From Hymenopus coronatus (Eukaryota > Arthropoda > Insecta > Mantodea > Hymenopodidae): a stretch of DNA of 64,000 nucleotides. A model generated the notes under the pieces. That model searched no databases and had not been told where the DNA came from. It saw only the letters and a program-made list of their open reading frames with translations. The stretch covers positions 98,220,001 through 98,284,000 of the forward strand of contig CM060883.1 in assembly GCA_030762935.1 (NCBI GenBank), written 5' to 3'. Shown piece by piece: positions 1-11,100 of the stretch (its first letter is position 1; every line of letters begins with the position of its first letter). The position numbers were made by a program, and so were the translations under genes.

Positions 1-2232
1 TGTCAGTGTATATATGTATGTCAATGTGTGTATGTCTGTCAGTGTTTATATGTATGTCTGTGTGTGTATGTCTGTCAGTGTATATATCTATGTCAATGTG
101 TGTATGTCTGTAAGTGTATATATCACTGTCATTTTGTGTATGTCTGTCAACGTGTGTATGTCTGTAAGTGTATATATGTATGTCAATGTGTGTTTATGTG
201 TCAGTGTGTGTAGGTCCGTCAGTGTATATATGTATGTCAGTCTTTTTATGTCTGTCACTGTATATATCTATGTCAATGTGTGTATGTCTATCAGTGTGTG
301 TAAGTCTCTCAGTGCATATATGTATGTCAATTGGTGTATGTCTGTAAGTGTGTGTTTGTCTGTCAGAGTATATATGTATGTCAATGTGTGCATGTCTGTC
401 AGTGTATGTATGTCTGTAAGTGTATATATGTATGGCAATGTGTGTATGTCTGGTAATGAGTGTATGTCTGTCAGTGTGTGTATGTCTGTCAGTGTTTATA
501 TGTCTGTCAGTGTGAGTATGTCTGTGGGTGTGTGTATGTCTCTCAGTGTGTGTATGTATGTCAGTGTATGTATATATATATATGTTAATGTGTGTATGTT
601 TGTAAGTGTGTGTATGTCTCTCAGTATATATATGTATCTCAATTTGTGTATGTCTGTAAGTGTGTGTGTTTCTGTCAATGTGTGTATGCCTATCAGTGTG
701 TGTATTTCTGTCAGTATATATATGTATGTCAATGTGTGTATGTCTGTCATTGTTAATATGTATGTCGGTGTGTGCATGTCTGTCAGTGTGTGTATGTCTG
801 TCAGTGTATATATGTCAATAAATGTGTGTATGTCTGTCAGTGTGTGTATGTCTGTAAATGTATATTTGTATGTCAATGTGTGTATGTTTGTCAGTGTGTG
901 TATATCTATCAGTGTGTATGTTTGTCGGTGTATATATGTATGTCAATATGTGTCTGTCTGTAAGTGTGTATATGTATGTCAATGTGTGTATGTCTGTCAG
1001 TGTATATATGTATGTCAGTGTAAATATGTATGTCAATTTATGACAACGTATGTATATCTGTCAGTGTGTATGTCTCTCAGTGTATATATTTATGTCAATG
1101 TGTGTATGTCTGTCAGTGTGTGTATGTTTGTAAGTGTATATATATATCTGTCAGTGTTTGTATGTCTGTAACTGTATATATGTCAATGTATGTATGTCTG
1201 TCAGTGTGTGTGTATGTCTGTAAGTGTATATATGTATGTCAATGTGTGTATGACTGTCAGTGTCTATATGTCTGTCAGTACATATATGTATATCAATGTA
1301 TGTATGTCTGTCACAGTGTGAATGTCTGTCACTGTATATATGTATGTCAATGTGTTTATGTCTGTCAGTATGAGTATGTCTGTAGGTGTGTATACGTCAG
1401 TCAGTGAGTGTATGTCTGTAAGTGTATATATGTGTGTCAGTGTGTGTATGTCTATAAGTGTGTGTATGTCTGTCAATTTATATATGTATGTCAATGTGTG
1501 TATATCTGTCAGTGTATATATGTATGTCAATGTGTGTATATCTGTCAGTGTATATATGTAAGACAATGTGTGTATTTCTGTAAGTGTGTATATGTCTGTC
1601 AGGGTATACATGTATGTCAATGTGTGTATGTCTGTCAGTGTGTGTATGTCTGTAAGTATGTGTTTGTCTGTAAGTGTATATATGTCTGGCTCTGTGTGTA
1701 TGTCTGTAAGTGTAAGTATTATCGTAAGTGTATATATGTATCTCAATGTATGTATGTCTGTGAGTGTGTGTATGTCTGTGAGTGTATATATGTATGTCAA
1801 TGTGTTTATGTCTGTCAGTGTGTGTATGTCTTTCAGTGTGTGTATGTCTGTAAGTGTATATGTAACTGTCAGTGTGTGTATGTATAAGTGTGTGTATGTG
1901 AAAAGGTATATGTGTCTGTCAGTGTGTGTATGTCTGTAAGTGTATATATGTCTCAGTGTGTGTATGTCTGTAAGTGTTATATGTCTGTAAGTGTTATATG
2001 TCTGTAAGTGTGTGTATGTCTATCCTTGTGTGTATATATATATATAAATATGTCAATGTGTGTTTGTCTGTCAGTGTCTATATGTAGGTCTATGTGTGTA
2101 TCTCTGTCAGTGTATATATATGTCAATGTGTGTATGTCTGAAAGTGAATATATCACTGTCATTGTGTGTATGTCTGTAAGTGTGTGTATGTCTGTCAGTG
2201 TATATATGTATGTCAAAGTGTGTATGTCTGTA

Positions 2233-2448
2233 AGCGTGTGTTTGTGTCTGTCAATGTGTTTATGTCAGTCAGTGTTGGTATGTCTGTCAGTGTATATATG
2301 TATGTCAGTCTGTGTATGTCTGTCATTGTGTATGTCTGTAAGTGTGTGTTTGTGTCTGTCAATGTGTTTATGTCAGTCAGTGTTGGTATGTCTGTCAGTG
2401 TATATATGTATGTCAGTCTGTGTATGTCTGTCATTGTATAAATGTATG
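2233..2448. repeat. 108-bp higher-order duplication inside the minisatellite
   Basis: A variant-rich block containing TTTGTGTCTGTCAATGTG and a TTGGTATG variant begins near 2241 and recurs near 2349, an offset of 108 bp or six 18-bp units. Rare variants are shared in order between the two copies, so this is a local duplication of a multi-unit block and not chance similarity of single units. Confidence 0.7.
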
Positions 2449-5098
2449 TCAATGTGTGTATGTCTGTCAGTGTGTGTAAGTCTCTCAGTGTACATATGTT
2501 TGTCAATATGTGTATGTCTGTATGTGTGTATGCTTTCAGAGTATATATGTATTTCAATGTGTGCATGTCTGTCAGTGGTTGTATGTCTGTAAATGTATAT
2601 ATGTATGTCAATGTGTGTATTACTGTAAGTGTATATATGTCTGTTAATGTGTGTATGTCTGTAAGCGTATATGTGTCTGTCAGTGTGTGTATGCTTTCAG
2701 TGTGTGTATGTCTGTCAGTGTGTGTATGTCTGTAAGTGTGTGTATGTCTGTCAGTGTGTGTATGTCTGTCAGTGTATATATGTATGTGAATGTGTGTATG
2801 TCTGTGTGTGTATGTCTGTCAGTGTATATATATGACAATGTGTGTATGTCATTAAGTGTGTGTATGTCTGTCACTGTATATATGTATGTCAATATGAGTA
2901 TGTCTGTAAGTGTGTGTGTGTGTCTGTCAGTATTTATATGTATGTCAAAATGAGTATGTCAGTCCGTGTATATATGTATGTCAGTGTGTGTATGTCTGTC
3001 AGTGTGTGTATGTCTGTCAGTGTGTGAATGTCTGTCAGTGTGTGTATGTCTGGCAATGTAATAATGTCTATAAGTGTGTATGTCTGTCGGTGTGTGTATG
3101 TTTGTAAGTGTATATATGTATGTCAACCTGTGTAAGTCTGTAAGTGTGTGTATGTCTGTCAATGTGTGTATGTCTGTTTGTGTATACATGTATGTCAATT
3201 TGGGATGTCTGTCAGTGTATACATATATGTCAATGTTTGTATGTCTGTCAGTATGTGTATGTCTGTAAGTGTGTGTATGTCTGTAGGTGTATATATGTCT
3301 GTCAGTGTGTGTATGTCTGTAAGTGTATGTATGTTTGTAGCTGTATATATGTATGAAAATGTATGTATGTCTGTAAGTGTGTGTATGTCTGTAAGTGTAT
3401 ATATGTCTGTCAGTGTGTGTATTTTGTAAGTTTATATATGTAAGTCAATGTGTTTATGTCTGTCCGTGTGTGTATCTCTGTCAAATTTGTGTAACTCTGT
3501 CAGTGTGTGTATGTTTGTAAGTGTTTATATGTATGTCAATGTGTTTATGTCTGTCAGTGTGTGTTTGTCTGTAAGTGTATATGTATCTGTCAGTGTGTGT
3601 ATTTCTGTAAGTGTATATATGTCTGTCACATAGTGTATGTCTTTAAGTTTATATATGTCTGTCAGTTTGTGTATGTCTGTAAGTGTGTGTATGTCTGTCA
3701 GTATATATATCTATGTCAATGTGTGTATGTCTGTAAGTGTATATATCACTGTCAATGTTTGTATGTCTGTAAGTGTGTGTAAGTGTGGGTGTGTGTATGT
3801 TTGTAAGTGTTTATATATATGTCAATGTGTGTATCTCTGTCACTGTGTGTATATCTGTAAGTGTATATGTGTATGTCAGTGTGTGTATGTCTGTAAGTGT
3901 GGGTATGTCTGTAAGTGTATATGTGTCTGTCAGTGTATAAGTGTCTGTCAGTGTGTCTATGTGAGTATGTGTATATATGTCTGTCAGTGTGTGTACGTCT
4001 GTATGTGTGTGTATGTCTGTCAGTGTTTATAAGTATGTCTATGTTTGTATGTCTGTAAGTGTGTGTATGTCTGTCAGTGTATATATATATATCAATGTGT
4101 GTATGTGTGTAAGTGTATATATCACTGTCAGTGTGTGAATGTCTGTAGGTGTGTGTACGTCTGTTAGTGTATATATGTATGTCAATGTGTGTATATCTGT
4201 CAGTGTGTGTATGTCTGTCAGTGTATACAAGTATGTCAATGTGTGTATGTCTGTAAGTGTATATATGTATGTAAATGTGTGTTTATGTGTCAGTGTGTGT
4301 ATGTATGTCAGTGTATATATGTATGTATGTATGTCTGTGTATGTCTGTCAGTGTATATATGTATATCAATGTGTGTATGTCTGTCAGTGTGTGTAAGTCT
4401 CTCAGTGTATATATGTATGTCGATGTGTGTATGTCTGTAAGTGTGTATATCTGTCAGAGTAAATATGTATGTCAATGTGTGGTTGTCTGTCAGTGTGTGT
4501 ATGTCTGTAAGAGTATATATGTATGTCAATGTGTATATGTCTGTAAGTGTATCTATTTATGGCAATGTGTGTATGTCTGTCAGTGTATATAGGTCTGTCA
4601 ATGTGTGTATGTCTGTCAGTGTGTGTATGTCTGTTAGTGTGTGTATGTCTGTCAGTGTATATATGTATCTGAATGTGTGTATGTCTGTAAGTGTGTGTAT
4701 GCCTGTCAGTGTATATATGTATGTCAATGTGTGTATTTCTGTCAGTGTATATATGTATGTCAATGTGTGTATGTCTGTAGGTGCATGTGTCTGTCAATGT
4801 GTGTATGTCTGTAAGTGTATATATATGTCAATGTGTGTATGTCTGTCAGTGTATATATGTGTGTCAGTGTGTGTACGTCTGTAGGTGTGTGTATGTCTGT
4901 CAATGTGTATATGTCTATAAGTGTGTGTGTGTCTGTCAGTGTGTGTATATTTGTAAGTGTATATATGTAGGTCAATCTGTGTATGTCTGTAAGTGTTTTT
5001 ATGTCTGTCAGTGTATATATGTATGTCAATGTGTGTATGTCTGTCTGTGTAAATATGTATGTCAATATGTGTATGTCTGACAGTGTGTGTATGTCTGT

Positions 5099-5103
<5 letters not shown>

Positions 5104-5134
<31 letters not shown>
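5104..5134. repeat. (TA)n microsatellite
   Basis: This is an uninterrupted 31-base run of alternating T and A that replaces the TATATATG part of one 18-bp unit, so it is probably slippage expansion of the TATATA core of that unit. Confidence 0.95.
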
Positions 5135-5136
<2 letters not shown>

Positions 5137-5367
5137 GTCAGTGTAGGTCTGTAAGTGTATATATGTATGTCAATAGTGTATGTCTGTAAGTGTATATATG
5201 TCTGTCAGTGTGTGTATGTCTGTAAGTGTATATGTCTGTCAGTGTGTGTATGTCTGTAAGTGTATATATGTCTGTCAATATTATTATGTCTGTAAAGGTA
5301 TATATGCTTGTCAGTGCGTGTATGTCTGTAAGTGTATGTATATCTGTCACCTTGTGTATGTCTGTAA

Positions 5368-5368
<1 letters not shown>

Positions 5369-5403
<35 letters not shown>
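5369..5403. repeat. (TA)n microsatellite
   Basis: This is a second uninterrupted TA run, 35 bases long, again grown out of the TATATA core of an 18-bp unit and flanked on both sides by normal units. Confidence 0.95.
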
Positions 5404-5406
<3 letters not shown>

Positions 5407-7735
5407 GGTCTATGTGTGTATGTGTGTAAGTGTATATATGTCTGTCAGTGTGTGTATATCTGCAAGTGTATATATGTCTGTCAATGTGTGTATGTCTGTA
5501 AGTGTATACATGTCTGTCAGTGTGTGTATGTCTGTAAGTGTATAAATATCTGTTAATGTGTCTATGTGTGTAAGTGTATATATGTCTGTCAGTGTGTGTA
5601 TGTCGATAAGTGTATATATGTATCACAATGTGTGTATGTTGTAAATGTATATATGTCTGTCATTGTGTGTATATCTGTAAATGTTATTATGTCTGTCAGT
5701 GTGTGTATGTCGTAAGTGTATATATGTATTTCAGTGTGTGTATGTCTGTAAGCGTATATATGTCTGTCAGTGTGTGTATGTCGGTCGGTGTATATATGTA
5801 TGTCAATGTGTGTATGTCTGTAAGTGTATGTATGTGTGTCAGTGTATTGTCTGTCAGGGTATATATGTATGTTAATGTGTGTATGGCTGTCAGTGTGTGT
5901 ATGTTAATGTGTGTATGTCTGTCAGTGTGTGTATGTTTGTAGGTGTATATATGTATGTCAAAGTGTGTATGTATGGCAGAGTGTGTATGTCTGTAAGTGT
6001 ATATATGTATGTCAATGTGTGAATGTCTGTCAGTTTGTGTATGTCTGTCAGTGTATATATGTATGTGAATGTGTGTACGTCTGTAAGTGTATATATTAAT
6101 GTAAATGTGTGTTTATGTGTCAGTGAGTGTATGTCTGTCAGTGTATATATGTATGTCAGTCTGTGTATATCTGTCATTGTATATATGTATGTCAATGTGT
6201 GTATGTCTATAAGTGTGTGTATGTCTGGCAGAGTATATAGGTATTTCAATGTGTGCATGTCTGTCAGTGTGTGTATGTCTGTAAATGTATATATGTATGT
6301 CAATGTGTGTATGACTGAAAGTGTATATATGTCTGTTAATGTGTATGTCTGTAAGTGTTTATATTTATGGCAATGTGTGTATGTCTGGCAATGTGTGTAT
6401 GTCTGTCAGTGTATATATGTCTGTCAGTGTGTGTATGCTTTCAGTGTGTGTATGTCTGTCAGTGTGTGTACGTCTGTAAGTGTGTGTATGTCTATCAGTG
6501 TTTATATGTATGTCTATGTGTGTATGTCTGTAAGTGTGTGTATGTCTGTCAGTGTATATATATATGTCAATGTGTGTAAGTGTATATATCACTGTCAGTG
6601 TGTGAATGTCTGTAAGTGTGTGTATGTCTGTTAGAGTATATATGTATGTCAATGTGTGTATATCTGTCAGTGTATATATGTATATCAATGTGTGTATGTC
6701 TGTAAGTGTGTATGTCTGTCAGAGTAAATTTGTATGTCAATGTGTGCATGTCTGTCAGTGTGTGTATGTCTGTAAGTGTATATATGTATGTCAATGTGTG
6801 TATGTCTGTAAGTGTATATAGTTATGGCAATGTGTGTATGTCTGGCAATGTGTGTATGTCTGTCAGTGTGTGTATGTCTGTCAGTGTATATATGTCTATC
6901 AGTGTGTATATGTCTGTCAGTGTGTGTATGTCTGTTAGTGTGTGTATGCCTGCCAGTGTATATATGTATGTCAATGTGTGTATTTCTGTCAGTGTATATA
7001 TGTATTTCAATGTGTGTATGTCTGTAAGTGTGTGTGTGTGTGTCTGTCAATGTGTGTATGTCTGTCAGTTTGTGTATGTTTGTCAATGTATATATGTATG
7101 TCAATGTGTGTACGTCTGTCAGTGTGTGTATGTCTGTCAATGTGTTTATGTGTATAAGTGTGTGTATGTCTGTCAGTGTGTTCATTTTTGTAAGTGTATA
7201 TCTGCAAGTGTATATATGTCTGTCAATGTGTGTATGTCTGTAAGTGTATATATGTCTGTCAGTGTGTGTGTGTGTCTGTAAGTGTATGTATATATCTGTC
7301 AATGTGTCTATGTGTGTAAGTGTATATATGTCTGTCAGTGTGTGTATGTCTGTAAGCGTATATATGTCTGTCAGTGTGTGTATGTCGGTTGGTGTATATA
7401 TGTATGTCAATGTGTGTATGTCTGTAAGTGTATATATGTCTGTCAGTGTATACATGTATGTTAATGTGTGTATGTCTGTCAGTGTGTGTATGTCTGTCAG
7501 TGTATATGTGTATGTCAATGTGTGTATGTCTGTCAGTGTGTGTATGTCTGTAGGTGTATATATGTATGTCAAAGTGTGTATGTATGTCAGTGTATGTATG
7601 TCTGTAAGTGTATATATATATATGTCAATGTGTGTATGTCTGTCAGTGTATATATGTATGTCAATGCGTGAATGTCTGTATGTGTGTATATGAATGTCAA
7701 TGTGTGTATTTCTGTCAGTGTGTGTATGTCTGTCG

Positions 7736-7738
<3 letters not shown>

Positions 7739-7789
<51 letters not shown>
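7739..7789. repeat. (TA)n microsatellite, longest of three
   Basis: This is a 51-base uninterrupted TA run followed by TTATATCAG, where the 18-bp units resume. A run of this length can extrude as a cruciform. Confidence 0.95.
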
Positions 7790-7795
<6 letters not shown>

Positions 7796-8304
7796 CAGTG
7801 TGTTTATGTCAGTCAGTGTTTGTATGTCTGTCAGTGTAGATATGTATGTCAGTGTGTGTATGTCTGTCAGTGTGTGTGTCTGTCAGTGTATATATGTATG
7901 TCAGTGTGTGTATGTCTGTCAGTGTATATATGTATGTCAATGTGTGTATGTCTGTCAGTGTTTGTATTTCTGTAAGTGTATATATTTCTGTCAATGTGTG
8001 TATGTCTGTAAGTGTATATATGTATGTCAATGTGTGTGTCTCTAGTGTGTTTATGTCTGTCAGTGTATATATGTCTGTCAATGTGTGTATCTGTAAGCGT
8101 ATATATGTCTGTCAATGTGTGTATGTTTGTAAGTGTATATATTTATTTCAATTTGTGTATGTCTATCAGTGTGTGTATGTCTGTCAATTTGTGTATGTCT
8201 GTCAGTGTATATATGTCTGCAAGTGTATATATGTCTGTCAATGCGTGTATGTCTGTCAGTGTGTGTATGTCTGTCAGTGTGTGAATGTCTGTCAGTGTAT
8301 ATAT

Positions 8305-8524
8305 GTATGTCAATGTGTGTATGTTTGTCAATGTGTATATGTATGTGTGCATGCATATTTTGGTATGTATGTGTTGCTTTATGTGTGTATGGGTGCGTGT
8401 ATGTGTGTATGTATGTATGTCAATGTGTGTATGTTTGTCAATGTGTATATGTATGTGTGCATGCATATTTTGGTATGTATGTGTTGCTTTATGTGTGTAT
8501 GTATGTGTGTATGGGTGCGTGTAT
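8305..8524. repeat. 110-bp tandem duplication carrying a non-minisatellite insert
   Basis: Two copies lie at about 8305-8414 and 8415-8524. Each contains GTGCATGCATATTTTGG and GTGTTGCTTTATGTGTG, which do not fit the 18-bp unit; the block ATGCATATTT is at 8351 and again at 8461, exactly 110 bp apart. The copies differ mainly near their ends in the number of TATG/TGTG steps. The block marks the transition from the 18-bp array to the TATG microsatellite. Confidence 0.85.
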
Positions 8525-8702
8525 GTATGTATGTATGTATGTATGTATGTATGTATGTATGTATGTATGTGTGTATGTATGTATGCATGTATGTATGTAT
8601 GTATGTATGTGTGTGTGTTTGTGTGTGTATGTATGTATGTATGTATGTATGTATGTATGTATGTATGTATGTATGTATGTATGTATGTATGTATGTATGT
8701 AG
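8520..8702. repeat. (TATG)n microsatellite
   Basis: This is a long run of TATG tetranucleotides with a few substitutions, including a TGTGTGTGTTTGTGTGTG interruption near 8610-8627. It forms the right edge of the minisatellite domain. The 18-bp unit itself contains TATG, so the tract is probably a further slippage product of the same array. Confidence 0.95.
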
Positions 8703-9064
8703 GTGTATGTATCTTTGTCCGTGCACGTGCGTTTGAGACAGCAGCCAAATGTTCGGAAAGCGTTAGAGGGCGTCCCACGGTCCGGCAAAACTCTTGGAGC
8801 CGATCCTGATGTCAATACAATTTGTTGTTTCATTAACCGTTTCTGAGGTACATTTCTACCGTTATTTATTTATTATGATGATTATTAGATAGTAGACCGA
8901 AAATAAGCGTTTGTATATGTAATTCCCATATTAAACGTGAACTTAAAAATGGTAGAAGTAGGAACTCATTTAATATTCTGTTTTAGAGAGGGTCAAGCTT
9001 GTCCCAAATTTTCATATAAGTTTCTAACGATACTTATAACCCAAAAGAAATATCTTCTTTCTTA
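8703..9064. other. Spacer next to the minisatellite, with a possible fragment of element R
   Basis: I see no gene. Positions 8718-8810 are richer in CG dinucleotides than the surroundings. At about 8818-8870 the sequence TTAACCGTTTCTGAGGTAC resembles the minus-orientation R motif TAACCGTTTCCGAGATGTTC seen near 15220-15242, so a short decayed R piece may be present. The remainder is AT-rich and unrecognised. Confidence 0.4.
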
Positions 9065-9433
9065 AATGTGAAATATTTTTAATATTTTAAACATGTGACA
9101 TTTTAATCAAGATTGTTTGAGCAATTTTTGAGAATATAAAAATTTTCGAAATTTTTTTATATAAAGGGTAATTGGGTGGGGGATTTCCTTGAAAATCTTC
9201 ATGTGCTATCCTTTGAAGATACTGCAATTAAATACCAAATTTGGTATTTCGGATTTTGAGCTATGCTGTCCACACACCAGACAGACACACGGACCTTTTT
9301 CTAAAAATGCTTTTTTCAGATTCAGGGGACCTAAAACACATTTCTGGTAAAATCTCGGTATCGAATTTTTGGGTGGAGTACAATACCTTCTCTATCCACT
9401 ACGTACATTGTACATACGGCTAGAGAAAGTAAA
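9065..9433 (+). repeat. Dispersed element R, copy 1 (3' half)
   Basis: This is the 3' half of the dispersed repeat. The markers, in the family order, are TTTTAATCAAGATTGTTTGAG, AAAATTTTCGAAA, AAAGGGTAATTGGG, AATCTTCATGTGCTATCC, ATACCAAATTTGGTATTT, CACACGGACCTTTTTCT, TTCAGGGGACC, AAATCTCGGTATCGAATTTT, and the terminal CCTTCTCTATCC ... TAGAGAAAGTAAA. The same markers occur in the same order at 12643-13500 and 60369-61159. There is no coding potential. The copy is joined directly at its 3' end to an inverted copy. Confidence 0.85.
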
Positions 9434-9945
9434 GGTGGCTCTAACGATTTTTAATAAAATGCTATATGTTTAAAACTTTTGCTTGACTAATGAAATGTAC
9501 ATCTTTAATTTTCTGGCCACGTGTTTTAAAGTCCTCTTCAGTCTGGATGCCTTTTTTATAACTTGTAAAACGATAGAGACAAAGAGAAAAAATCTTACTA
9601 CATAAATGTAGATCCTGTTAAAGCCCATAACTTGTCATGTACATTTTTGGTGGAGTTAACCATTTTCTATATATCCCGTGTTATTGATTCCAGTTTTTCA
9701 AACACACACACACACACACACACACTTTCTCATGTAAAAATTACCATCCTTTTATTTTTTCAAGGTAATGCATATAGAATGGGATTTTAAAGCATCACAC
9801 AGCGGCTGCATCGAAAAAAAATTACTATCGTTTATGCCTATAACGAAATGCGCAATTAAAATATATTTGTATTAATAAGAAACAGAAGAATAAGGTGTCT
9901 GTAGGAGAGCAAGCAGAGAAAGTCATATGTACACCACACATGGGA
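9434..9945 (-). repeat. Dispersed element R, copy 2 (inverted, lacking its 3' end)
   Basis: Read on the minus strand, this copy runs from the 5' end (CATATGACTTTCTCTGC near 9919-9935) to the TCGTTAGAGCCACC block at 9434-9447. The + strand blocks GGCTCTAACGATTTTTAAT, AATTTTCTGGCC, AAAATCTTACTACATAAA, CATAACTTGTCATGTACATT and GAGTTAACCATTTTC match, in order, the well-preserved minus copy at 62999-63848. It starts exactly where copy 1 ends, giving a head-to-head pair. A CA microsatellite lies inside it. Confidence 0.75.
9702..9725. repeat. (CA)n microsatellite inside element R copy 2
   Basis: This is a 24-base run of alternating A and C located in the part of R that reads TTTTTCAAAC...CTTTCTCATG, where other copies have only a short AAC or CTC motif. 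Confidence 0.9.
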
Positions 9946-10570
9946 TATCTGTTACATATGTTCTTGCTTTATTATTTTAAATGCTTTAATTTTATTAAAA
10001 TCGTATGTAATAAACAGATTTCGCTTTGCGTTTACTAGAAGACAATATGGCGTGCACATGAAAGGAGCCGCCCTCCCTATTCTGTGGTAATAGGTTCAGT
10101 CAGATAATGTTTTCCTTTGCTGCGTGTACATGAGTTTTCAGTCGACTGAAACAAACGAGCGAACACTGAAGCTGTAAGCAACATGAAACGTACAAAATCT
10201 GGATTAATTACCTGATTTTTAAATTATTGATACTAATATAACATCAGTGGATTCTCTGATATTACGAGATTCCAGGAGCGAAATTGTGCGGGGAAACAAA
10301 AGTAAAAGACTGGAAGTGATGAAGCGATCGCGTAAGTGGGTTGCCAGAATATACTCGAGGCAGGCGCGCAGACCAACCAATGCGCAAAGGATATTAATTG
10401 AGAAAATGGGGACACAAATTGTTAACAGATATTTTTGTATTATTACACTCACAATTGTTACCAACATAATAAAATTAACTTACTGCTGCTGCCATTACCA
10501 CTAATCGAACCTATACAAACTAAATAAAATAATAGTAAAATTTTTACTGTTATAAACGCGCGCTTTATTG
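9946..10570. other. Spacer without recognisable gene
   Basis: This is AT-rich sequence with a somewhat GC-richer patch at 10260-10400. Overlapping open frames of 60-85 codons exist on both strands between 10219 and 10504. None shows a family motif, and two opposite frames over the same bases argue against coding. I assign no function. Confidence 0.5.
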
Positions 10571-10578
10571 TTCATATT

Positions 10579-10749
10579 TTTTGAGGATCTCGCTGCATTC
10601 AGAAGTGCATTGTAAAATTCTTCTCGTGTTATTTTCAGATTCATTTGAACAGAAATCTGGGCTTTCACAAGTTCCGTTGACATTCTGTTTCTAGCATCCG
10701 ACCATAATGCACTCATGACCCTAAACACTGGTTCAACTCGCAGGCATTG
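10579..10749 (-). pseudogene. hAT-superfamily transposase, C-terminal dimerisation region (relic)
   Basis: Within a 125-codon minus-strand frame (10501-10878), residues about 44-100 read like the hATC dimerisation domain of ZBED/hAT-type transposases. RVEPVFRVMSALWSDARNRM corresponds to the usual V-E-R-V-F-S-x-M ... R-N-R segment, then TELVKAQISVQMNL to the E-L/A-x-V-x-x-N segment, then EEFYNALL and AARSSK to the C-terminal E-F-Y ... A-A-x-S-S-K tail. The expected Arg of the V-E-R motif is Pro here. The rest of the transposase (BED finger and the catalytic Asp and Glu residues) is not visible next to it, and the upstream residues of the frame do not look like a transposase. It is a C-terminal fragment of a dead element; no terminal inverted repeat could be assigned. 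Confidence 0.6.
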
Positions 10750-10884
10750 CGAGCACATGCTGCGGTGTTTTGGTGCACCTGCACAACAATTATTATCCTT
10801 TCTATCAAGATTTAATACTACCGGTTTCAAAACAGAACACAGTTCCTTTCCATCGAAACTGATCATTATTGTATACACTCACTT

Positions 10885-11100
10885 TTACCATTTATTAAGA
10901 TAAACTGTGCATTCTTTTACTAGAATATTCTTTACTTCTAACATTTTGAGAAGAGATTGATTTGTGTCTTTCTGGCTGTAAATGTTACCCACGGCCTTGT
11001 CGCCGTCATGTTTAACAGCACTCATCAGCAACAAATTCCTGTAACCAGTCTTTATAAATGTTCGTCTATTCTCAGGAACGAACTTGGGTATCGCCTCTTG
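10885..11100 (-). other. 72-codon open stretch on the minus strand, unrecognised
   Basis: A stop-to-stop frame reads, on the minus strand, IPKFVPENRRTFIKTGYRN, then NLLLMSAVKHDGDKAVGNIY, and ends in VYLNKW. An internal ATG lies about 20 codons in. Several codons in the middle end in C or G (GAC GGC GAC AAG GCC GTG), unusual for this AT-rich area. It lies just upstream, in the same direction, of the hAT relic, so it might be another part of that element or a stray exon. A GTGAGT follows the stop. I recognise no family, and chance is quite possible. Confidence 0.2.

Larger units (their letters stand above)
1..8339. repeat. 18-bp minisatellite array (TGTC/TATG type), open at the left window edge
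   Basis: The whole stretch is built from an 18-bp unit in two main forms that often alternate: TGTGTGTATGTCTGTCAG (or ...TGTAAG) and TGTATATATGTATGTCAA, so a 36-bp dimer is common. By length there are roughly 460 units. The + strand is nearly all T, G and A; C occurs mainly in the TGTC motif. Because 18 is divisible by three, frames stay open for hundreds of codons on both strands, giving peptides made only of M, Y, V, C, S and Q or of T, D, I, H, Y and L. These are not genes. Single-base variants and short indels are scattered throughout. TA tracts interrupt the array at three places. The array starts outside the window, so its full size is unknown. Confidence 0.95.

Noticed and set aside
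14..1171. 385-codon open frame, and many similar frames on both strands across 1-8800
   Set aside because: The frames exist because the 18-bp unit is divisible by three; the peptides are monotonous and equally long on the opposite strand, so they are repeat artefacts, not proteins.
10219..10504. Overlapping 82- and 85-codon frames on opposite strands
   Set aside because: Neither has a family motif, and mutual overlap makes chance the better explanation.
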